From: 62-47 sp049647485
GTDB taxonomy: Bacteria > Pseudomonadota > Alphaproteobacteria > Rhizobiales > Xanthobacteraceae
Direction: 5' to 3'
DNA: 47,511 bases
NCBI GenBank assembly: GCA_049647485.1
Contig: JBARXT010000171.1
Span: forward strand, 1-47,511
The translations under genes were made by a program, and so were the position numbers. Position 1 is the first letter of the stretch. Every line of letters starts with the position of its first letter. This document shows positions 41,837 to 47,511 of this stretch, one piece after another. Under the pieces are notes generated by a model. It saw nothing but the letters and a program-made list of their open reading frames with translations, ran no database searches and was not told where the DNA came from.

Positions 41837-43294
41837 TCAATGACCGCCGCCGCCGCCAGCCTGGGCGGTGGTCGTCGGACGGGACTCTATTTGTGTTTCT
41901 CCCGAGCCGCCGCCGTTGACGGCGGTCTGCAGATCAGATTGGGCGAGCCAGAAGCTGCGCTTGGCATCGATTCCGGCCCGCAGCGACGCGATGCGCTGGC
42001 GCGCTTCCGTCAGCAGCGCGAACACATCGACCTGCATGCTCGAGAAGCGCAGCTGCATTTCTTCGGTGATGATCTTCCGGAGCGGCAGCACCTCGCGCTC
42101 ATACTGCCGGGCGATCTCGTAGCTCGATCGATACGTCCGGTACGCGTCTCGTGCTTCCGAGCGCACGTTGATCGCCTTCTCGGTCAGGCGATTGAAGGCC
42201 TGATTGTAGGTCTCGCTCGCTTGTCGCACCCGGACTTCGCCGCCATCGAAGATGGGGATCTGGAACTGGATGTCGAAGCCGCGTTCACGGAACCGGGAGC
42301 CATCGGGATCCCTGGTGGTCTTCGCGATTCCTGCAACATCGAGCAGCGTGACGAAACGACTCGCTTCCGTGAGATTGAGCGATTTCGCCAGCGCATCCAG
42401 TTCGATGCGTGCGATCTGCAGGTCGATCCGGTGCGTCACTGCATCCACTTCGATCGACGGCAGAGCGGAAGGACGTCGTGGCAATGGCGGAAGCGTCTTG
42501 GGCAGGCGGAACGTAAGTTCGCCGTCCCAAAGCCCCATCAGTCGTGCGAGACGTTCACGCGAACTGGTCGCCTCCTGACGTGCCGAAGCGAGATCGGCTG
42601 TCGTCTCCGCGTAGAAGACCTGCTCGCGGGCCTGATCGAGCTTGTTGAGCGAACCGGTTTCACCCAGTTTTGAGGCCAGCTTGGCGGTCGCCTCCGCCGT
42701 GGACTTGGCATCTGTGAGAAGGCCGACCATCTCGTTAGCGCCGACGGCGCGGTAGTAGGATCGCCGCACATCGGACGCGAGCCTCAAGGTCTCCAATGCT
42801 GCCCGCAATTGCGCCTGGTGGAATCGCCTCTTGGCGATCTCGGAACGGAACGGCAGCGTCGCCAACGCAAGAATGTCCCCGACCACCTGACGTTCGATTT
42901 CGACGGCGCCGCCGCCCGATATTCGCGAAATCGAGAATGTCGGATTGGGCGGAAGGCTTTCCTGGACGAGGTCGGTTTCCGCCAACGCCAATTCGTTGTA
43001 CGCGGCCTGCAAGCCGCGATTGTTGAGCAACGCGACCTGGACGGCGGTATCGACATTGAGCGCTCGGCGCAGCAGCCGCTTGACAGCATCGTCGGCCTGC
43101 TGGGCTTCGTCCACGGAGCGGATCGCGACCACGTCCTTCTTGATCGTCTGGCCAGCGATATCGGACACGACGCCCATTCCACGATCCGGCGAGAACGTCG
43201 CACAACCGGAAAGAAGAAGGGACACGGTTAGCGCCAACGCCGACCGATGGCGGCGGAGGCTCTGATGGAACGGCACGCCATTGATGATTTTCAT
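41837..43294 (-). CDS. TolC/CusC-family outer-membrane efflux lipoprotein
   Basis: A 485-residue outer-membrane channel protein. The lipobox LLLSGC gives lipidated Cys31, as in CusC. Two OEP repeats with long coiled helices follow: ALLNNRGLQAAYNELALAET in the first half and ASETYNQAFNRLTEKAINV in the second. The C-terminus is Gly/His rich (AGGGGGH). It would complete the CusA-CusB pump, although it is encoded about 12 kb away in another operon. It overlaps the CopA oxidase gene region by a TGATG junction at 41837. Confidence 0.9.
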   Translation of the reverse strand: MKIINGVPFHQSLRRHRSALALTVSLLLSGCATFSPDRGMGVVSDIAGQTIKKDVVAIRSVDEAQQADDAVKRLLRRALNVDTAVQVALLNNRGLQAAYNELALAETDLVQESLPPNPTFSISRISGGGAVEIERQVVGDILALATLPFRSEIAKRRFHQAQLRAALETLRLASDVRRSYYRAVGANEMVGLLTDAKSTAEATAKLASKLGETGSLNKLDQAREQVFYAETTADLASARQEATSSRERLARLMGLWDGELTFRLPKTLPPLPRRPSALPSIEVDAVTHRIDLQIARIELDALAKSLNLTEASRFVTLLDVAGIAKTTRDPDGSRFRERGFDIQFQIPIFDGGEVRVRQASETYNQAFNRLTEKAINVRSEARDAYRTYRSSYEIARQYEREVLPLRKIITEEMQLRFSSMQVDVFALLTEARQRIASLRAGIDAKRSFWLAQSDLQTAVNGGGSGETQIESRPTTTAQAGGGGGH

Positions 43295-43303
43295 GACGTG
43301 CTC

Positions 43304-43603
43304 CTAATGCTCATGCCCGGATTTGGGTGACGGCGTGACGCTCTGGTTCTGCTGCTTCCAGCCGGAGGGTGTCGTCGGACGGAGGCTGGCGTAAGGGGCG
43401 ATGGTCGACCGGTAGCCGACGCCCGCGACCTTTGCCCCGGGATCGGCGGGGTCCGCGCCGACGAGCGGCGCCAGCGGTACCGCGCAGCCGCCCAAGATCA
43501 GGGCCGCAACAGCCACCCCTGCGAATGTCCCGAATCTGATTCCGAATATTCCGCGCACCACCGAACCAACGGCGGCGGCAGTCGCCCCAATTTGCGCTGA
43601 CAT
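43304..43603 (-). CDS. Small lipoprotein
   Basis: A 99-residue protein with signal and lipobox AALILGGC (lipidated Cys40). The mature chain is short and Pro-rich: PLAPLVGADPADPGAKVAG, VGYRSTIAPYASLRPTTPSG, ending SGHEH. Genes of this kind are common directly before the tolC-like gene of copper clusters. ATG 43603 has AGGAA nine bases upstream. No function is established. Confidence 0.75.
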   Translation of the reverse strand: MSAQIGATAAAVGSVVRGIFGIRFGTFAGVAVAALILGGCAVPLAPLVGADPADPGAKVAGVGYRSTIAPYASLRPTTPSGWKQQNQSVTPSPKSGHEH

Positions 43604-43682
43604 AAGACTTTCCTGAACTGACGATGGACCACAGGTGCGCGTGCCCCCGAACGGGCGCAACACCGCGTCATGCTTGGTCAGG

Positions 43683-44159
43683 TCAGGAAATGGGGGGGCG
43701 ATAGCGCTGCGGGGGCGCGTTGTCCGTCAGTTTCCGATAATTATCGGACACCCGGACGGCCTTCGGTGCCGACGGTTTGGCAACGCCAACGAGCGTGGCA
43801 GGAAGCGCCGTGACGCACATCAGGCCACAGCACTTGCCGTCCACCGAATGCGGCGCCTTTGCCGGGCCGGAATCGCTCTTCAACGCGGCGGGTTTCGCAT
43901 CATGGTCCGCGGATGAATCAGCCTGGGTCTGGACGCCGGAATGATGATGGGCATGCCCATCCTTGTGGACGTGCGCCATGCCTTCGTCGTGCACATGGAC
44001 CATGCCGGGTACGTGATCTTCGTCGGTCAGGCAATAGGGCGTCGCATGACCGCCCGGCAACGCGAAAGAAAGCGTCGGGGCCAGCACGCAAAACAGATAA
44101 GCCAAGGCAACCAGCCACCCTGTCCTCTGCCGCTGCGTTCTGGTGAGTCCGGTTAACAT
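43683..44159 (-). CDS. His/Cys-rich exported protein
   Basis: A 158-residue protein. A hydrophobic N-terminus (WLVALAYLFCVLAPTLSFAL) is followed by a His-rich segment (DEDHVPGMVHVHDEGMAHV, HKDGHAHHHSG), a CCGLMC Cys motif and an ending with PPQRYRPPIS. The general plan (signal, metal-binding middle, Cys cluster, PP-R tail) resembles the small Cys-rich proteins at 4464 and 15816. It is the first gene after csoR in the leftward copper operon (95-base gap). Likely a periplasmic copper-binding protein, from composition only. Confidence 0.7.
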   Translation of the reverse strand: MLTGLTRTQRQRTGWLVALAYLFCVLAPTLSFALPGGHATPYCLTDEDHVPGMVHVHDEGMAHVHKDGHAHHHSGVQTQADSSADHDAKPAALKSDSGPAKAPHSVDGKCCGLMCVTALPATLVGVAKPSAPKAVRVSDNYRKLTDNAPPQRYRPPIS

Positions 44160-44254
44160 AAACGCGTCAATACTTTCAATTTGCCGTGCTCGGATTCGGA
44201 ATCATAACTGCGAAATCTCGGGCCGCCAAGATGGAACCTGACCTGACGAGACGA

Positions 44255-44530
44255 TCATCGTTCCGCACGTCCGACCACCGCCATCAATTCCGCGATCTTG
44301 CGGCGCTGATCCGCCTTGTCGCCGCTCGCGATCGCGTGTTCGACACAGTGCGAGACATGATCCTTCAGGACCTCCTCTTCGACGCGCCGCAACGCGGCAC
44401 GAACGGCCGAGATCTGCGTTACGATATCGATGCAATAGCGGTCCTCTTCGACCATCTTGGCAAGGCCGCGCACCTGTCCCTCGATCCGGCTCAGGCGTTT
44501 TTGGCAGGACGTCTTGATGTCTTTTCGCAT
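44255..44530 (-). CDS. csoR: CsoR/RcnR-family copper-sensing repressor
   Basis: A 91-residue all-helical DUF156 repressor. The Cu(I) ligands Cys-x-His-x-Cys are seen as YCIDIVTQ in helix 2 and DHVSHCVEHA in helix 3, with RLSRIEGQVRGLAKMVEED, the DNA-binding helix 1 pattern. In the family Cu(I) binding releases the DNA. The palindrome ATACCC-N5-GGGTAT lies ten bases before its start, between csoR and the divergent CopA ATPase gene, which explains both autoregulation and control of copA. Confidence 0.92.
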   Translation of the reverse strand: MRKDIKTSCQKRLSRIEGQVRGLAKMVEEDRYCIDIVTQISAVRAALRRVEEEVLKDHVSHCVEHAIASGDKADQRRKIAELMAVVGRAER

Positions 44531-44539
44531 TCGCTCTAT

Positions 44540-44556
44540 ATACCCCTACAGGGTAT
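44540..44556. promoter_or_regulatory. CsoR-type operator between csoR and copA
   Basis: ATACCC-N5-GGGTAT, a perfect 6+6 inverted repeat with a 5-base centre (44540-44556). C/G-rich palindromes flanked by TA are typical of CsoR/RcnR operators. It lies in the 53-base gap between divergent genes and would cover both promoters. Confidence 0.7.
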
Positions 44557-44583
44557 GGGTTGCAAGCCACGCAGGAGATTTAG

Positions 44584-47043
44584 ATGAGCGGTCCGGAAAA
44601 GGCAAATTCCACAGGCGAATGCGGCTGCTCCTCGAAGGCGATGGCAGCCCCGGGTCCCGACGAAACCAAGGCGGCATGTTGCGGCGGCGGTCACGGTGAC
44701 CATGGTCACCGTGCTCATGAGCACCACCATCATCCCGTCTCCGGAGATGGAAAGGTCGTGGATCCGGTCTGCGGGATGACCGTCGATCCGGCGACGAGCA
44801 AGCACCGGTTCGATTACCACGACCGCACCCACCACTTTTGTTCGGCTGGCTGCCGCACCAAGTTCGCCACGGCCCCGGAGCAGTACCTCGACAAGTCGCA
44901 GGCCTCGGCGATGAAGGCGACCGTTCCGGAAGGCACCGTTTACACATGCCCGATGCATCCGGAGATCAGGCAGATAGGACCCGGCAGCTGTCCCATCTGC
45001 GGAATGGCGCTCGAGCCGGATGTGGCGACACTGGATGCGCCACCCAATCCCGAACTGGCGGACATGACCCGGCGGTTCTGGATCGGTCTCGTGCTCGCGT
45101 TGCCCGCCGTCGTTCTCGAGATGGGCGGACACCTGGTCGGTGGCCACGGCTGGGTCGACCAGACCCTGTCGAACTGGATTCAGCTAGTCTTTGCGACCCC
45201 AGTCGTAATCTGGGCGGGCTGGCCTTTTTTCGTGCGCGGCTGGCAATCGCTGCTGACCCGCAACCTCAATATGTTCACCTTGATCGCGATGGGGACCGGT
45301 GTGGCTTACGTCTACAGCCTCGTCGCCACCGTCGCCGCGCATGTCTTCCCTCCCGCTTTCCGCGGACACGATGGTGCCGTTGCCGTCTATTTTGAAGCGG
45401 CGGCAGTGATCACCGTTCTGGTTCTGCTGGGGCAGGTCCTCGAATTGCGTGCCCGCGAGGCGACGTCGGGCGCGATCAAGGCCCTGCTCGACCTCGCCCC
45501 GAAGACGGCGCGCCTCGTTGCGGAGGATGGCACCGACCATGAAGTCCCGCTCGATGGTCTCAACGTCGGCGACAGATTGCGCGTCCGTCCCGGCGAAAAA
45601 GTCCCGGTCGACGGCGTCATTCTGGAGGGGCGTTCATCGATCGATGAATCCCTGGTGACCGGAGAATCCATGCCCATCACCAAGGATGCTGGTGCCAAGG
45701 TGATCGCCGGGACCCTCAATCAATCTGGAAGCTTCGTGATGCAGGCCGAGAAGGTCGGTCGCGATACGGTGTTGTCGCAAATCGTACAGATGGTCGCGCA
45801 GGCGCAGCGGTCGCGGGCGCCGATCCAGCGTCTCGCCGATCAAGTCGCGGGCTGGTTCGTGCCTGCGGTGATCGTGGCCGCGCTCGTCGCCTTCGTGGTC
45901 TGGGCCATGATCGGCCCTGAGCCTCGTCTGGCGTTCGGTCTCGTGGCGGCTGTCAGCGTGCTGATTATCGCCTGTCCGTGCGCCCTCGGCCTGGCCACCC
46001 CGATGTCGATCATGGTCGGCGTCGGACGCGGCGCACAGGTCGGCGTCCTGATCAAGAACGCCGAAGCGCTCGAACGCATGGAAAAGGTCGACACGCTCGT
46101 GGTCGACAAGACAGGCACCTTGACCGAAGGCAAGCCCAAGGTCGTTTCCATCGAAACTTCTCCAGATTTTCTGGAGGACGACCTGCTGCGTCTCGCGGCA
46201 AGCGTCGAGCGATCGAGCGAACATCCGCTGGCGGACGCCATCGTTCGCGCAGCCAAAGAGCGCGATCTGACACTGGCGAACGTGGAGGAATTCGATTCGC
46301 CGACGGGCAAAGGCGTGACCGGAAAGGTCGAAGGCAAGACTATCCTGCTGGGCAATGCGGCCTATCTGAAATCGTTAGGTGTCCAGACACAAACGTTGGA
46401 GCCACAAGCCGAAAACCTGCGCGGTGAAGGTGCAACCGTTATCAATATCGCACTCGATGGAAAGTTGGTGGGACTCTTTGCAATCGCCGATCCAGTGAAG
46501 CAATCGACGCCTGACGCCTTGAAGGCGCTGGCGGCAGAAGGCATCAAGGTCATTATGCTGACCGGCGACAATAGAACCACGGCAAATGCGGTCGCGAAAC
46601 GGCTCGGCATCTCCGATGTGGAGGCAGAAGTGCTTCCGGACCAGAAGAGCGCCGTCGTCAGCAAGTTGCAGAAGGCGGGGCGGATCGTTGCAATGGCCGG
46701 AGATGGCGTCAACGACGCCCCTGCCTTGGCGACCTCGGACGTTGGAATCGCGATGGGCACCGGGACCGACGTCGCGATGGAAAGCGCGGGAGTCACTCTT
46801 CTCAAGGGCGACTTGATGGGAATCGTTCGTGCCCGCCGTCTCTCCGAAGCGACGATGAGCAACATCCGGCAGAACCTGTTCTTCGCGTTCATCTATAACG
46901 CTGCCGGCATTCCGATCGCGGCCGGTGTGCTCTATCCGACGTTCGGATTGCTGCTGTCACCCATCATCGCTGCAGCGGCGATGGCGCTATCTTCAGTCAG
47001 CGTCGTGGGCAATGCGCTACGATTGAAGACTGTGAACTTGTGA
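44584..47043 (+). CDS. copA: Copper-exporting P1B-type ATPase with YHS and HMBD N-terminal domains
   Basis: An 819-residue P1B ATPase that exports Cu(I) from the cytoplasm. It opens with a Cys/His-rich stretch (CCGGGHGDHGHRAHEHHHHP), then a YHS domain (VDPVCGMTVDPATSKHRFDY to about residue 105) and a heavy-metal-binding domain (YTCPMHPEIRQ, CPICGMALEP; about 120-145) in place of the usual HMA domains. Eight helices include the ion site C464-P465-C466; phosphorylation Asp508 is in DKTGTLTEGKPKV; GDGVNDAPALA closes the catalytic core. ATG 44584 has AGGAG. It is divergent from csoR and shares its operator. Length and motifs are normal for the YHS/HMBD subclass. Confidence 0.96.
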   Translation: MSGPEKANSTGECGCSSKAMAAPGPDETKAACCGGGHGDHGHRAHEHHHHPVSGDGKVVDPVCGMTVDPATSKHRFDYHDRTHHFCSAGCRTKFATAPEQYLDKSQASAMKATVPEGTVYTCPMHPEIRQIGPGSCPICGMALEPDVATLDAPPNPELADMTRRFWIGLVLALPAVVLEMGGHLVGGHGWVDQTLSNWIQLVFATPVVIWAGWPFFVRGWQSLLTRNLNMFTLIAMGTGVAYVYSLVATVAAHVFPPAFRGHDGAVAVYFEAAAVITVLVLLGQVLELRAREATSGAIKALLDLAPKTARLVAEDGTDHEVPLDGLNVGDRLRVRPGEKVPVDGVILEGRSSIDESLVTGESMPITKDAGAKVIAGTLNQSGSFVMQAEKVGRDTVLSQIVQMVAQAQRSRAPIQRLADQVAGWFVPAVIVAALVAFVVWAMIGPEPRLAFGLVAAVSVLIIACPCALGLATPMSIMVGVGRGAQVGVLIKNAEALERMEKVDTLVVDKTGTLTEGKPKVVSIETSPDFLEDDLLRLAASVERSSEHPLADAIVRAAKERDLTLANVEEFDSPTGKGVTGKVEGKTILLGNAAYLKSLGVQTQTLEPQAENLRGEGATVINIALDGKLVGLFAIADPVKQSTPDALKALAAEGIKVIMLTGDNRTTANAVAKRLGISDVEAEVLPDQKSAVVSKLQKAGRIVAMAGDGVNDAPALATSDVGIAMGTGTDVAMESAGVTLLKGDLMGIVRARRLSEATMSNIRQNLFFAFIYNAAGIPIAAGVLYPTFGLLLSPIIAAAAMALSSVSVVGNALRLKTVNL

Positions 47044-47065
47044 GGTGTCGGACTGAAAGCGCTGT

Positions 47066-47107
47066 TCGAACTCAGCGGGGCTGTGATTGAGCGCCCGCTG
47101 AGTTCGA
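47066..47107 (+). terminator. 14-bp inverted repeat after the copA ATPase
   Basis: TCGAACTCAGCGGG at 47066-47079 pairs exactly with CCCGCTGAGTTCGA at 47094-47107 around a 14-base loop. It starts 23 bases after the copA stop. A T-run is missing, so it is either a hairpin terminator of weak type or an RNA-stabilising structure. Confidence 0.5.
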
Positions 47108-47199
47108 GGATGATCCAACCTCAAGAGTTCTTATTCCGGGCCCTGATCCGCTCCAGATGCATCTGGATGTCAACTTGTTTTGGGAACCAGTCTGAAATG

Positions 47200-47420
47200 G
47201 CATATCGCGAAACCAGCGGTATCAATGGATGGATCCAAACCGTCCTGTCCGGGATGCTCGCAAACTGGCTCGTGGGTTGGCAGCGTTCTTCGCCACCATG
47301 GGCGGACGATCATCGACAGGTTCGTCCCCGTGTTCCTTGCCGTGTCGCTGTTCGTCGCGGCGGGGTTTCAACACAGCCTGGCAAACATGGCGTACTTTTC
47401 GCTCAATCGACGAACGAATA
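47200..47420 (+). pseudogene. Decayed fragment of a formate/nitrite-transporter-family gene
   Basis: Three frames in succession give LSGMLANWLVG, then GLAAFFATMGGR, then RTIIDRFVPVFLAVSLFVAA and GFQHSLANMAYFSL. This matches the FNT channel region (CNWLVG, GFEHSVANM) with at least two frameshifts. Nothing else of the gene is visible. 47421-47511 holds no recognised feature. Confidence 0.65.
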
Positions 47421-47511
47421 TTGCCCATCGACGACGCCGCGCAGGAAGACCTCGATCTTCTCCTCATAATTGTAGAGTCGATTGAGTAGTCGGCTCCAGT
47501 TGATGTCAGAC

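Overview
The window comes from a high-GC alphaproteobacterium, most likely of the Bradyrhizobium/Rhodopseudomonas group. The evidence is protein character only: SigF/NrsF-type ECF regulation, OpgC-type glucan modification proteins, and Sco/PCuAC/CtaG copper delivery. Almost everything in it concerns copper (and possibly other soft metals) in the envelope: RND efflux, multicopper oxidases, P-type ATPase, periplasmic carriers, c-type cytochromes and thiol-disulfide chemistry. No tRNA, rRNA, CRISPR array or intact transposase is visible.

Region 1 (1-4.3 kb, leftward) is decaying. It holds a truncated-at-the-edge cytochrome c, a Met-rich microprotein, a cusA remnant, an intact SAM methyltransferase, a frameshifted nrsF and a frameshifted trypsin-like protease. 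Region 2 (4.4-17.4 kb, leftward) is a tightly packed run of about 17 genes. These are small membrane and Met-rich proteins, multicopper oxidase, cytochromes c, a Tat-exported protein, DUF411, two TlpA/CcmG thioredoxins, a BNR propeller, Sco, PCuAC, a CtaG-cytochrome c fusion, DsbA and CcdA. A second cusA remnant lies near its upstream end. Together the set looks like periplasmic copper handling and thiol maintenance coupled to cytochrome or oxidase assembly.

Region 3 (17.4-30.6 kb) is a regulatory hub. An ECF sigma factor and its NrsF anti-sigma partner (22.9-24.1 kb) are surrounded by promoters with TGTAACC-N16-CGAA. Four carry an exact palindrome TCACG-N4-CGTGA three bases before TGTAACC, and two more carry one-mismatch versions. 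These promoters face opgC, the leftward operon of region 2, a small secreted protein, sigma-nrsF itself, a membrane/Met-rich protein pair, and cusB-cusA-cusF. A seventh site without the palindrome faces an isoprenylcysteine-methyltransferase-like gene. Between 21.1 and 22.1 kb the DNA is gene debris.

Region 4 (31-44.2 kb) has one rightward acyltransferase and then a long leftward copper operon. From its upstream end this runs CsoR, His/Cys-rich protein, lipoprotein, TolC/CusC, CopA oxidase, cytochrome c, GNAT, CusF-like, FkbM, OpgC, DUF4396-oxidase fusion, CopC, CopD and DUF411. Region 5 (44.5-47.0 kb) is a divergent CopA P1B-ATPase sharing a CsoR-type operator with csoR. It is followed by a 14-bp inverted repeat and a decayed formate/nitrite-transporter fragment.

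The most interesting candidates for undescribed biology are: the composite ECF-plus-palindrome promoter set; a recurring domain (here called FWE-NLR) found on two cytochromes, alone in a Tat protein and as a relic; the paired LPCxxMC membrane protein plus Met-rich secreted protein; and the CtaG-cytochrome c and DUF4396-multicopper oxidase fusions.
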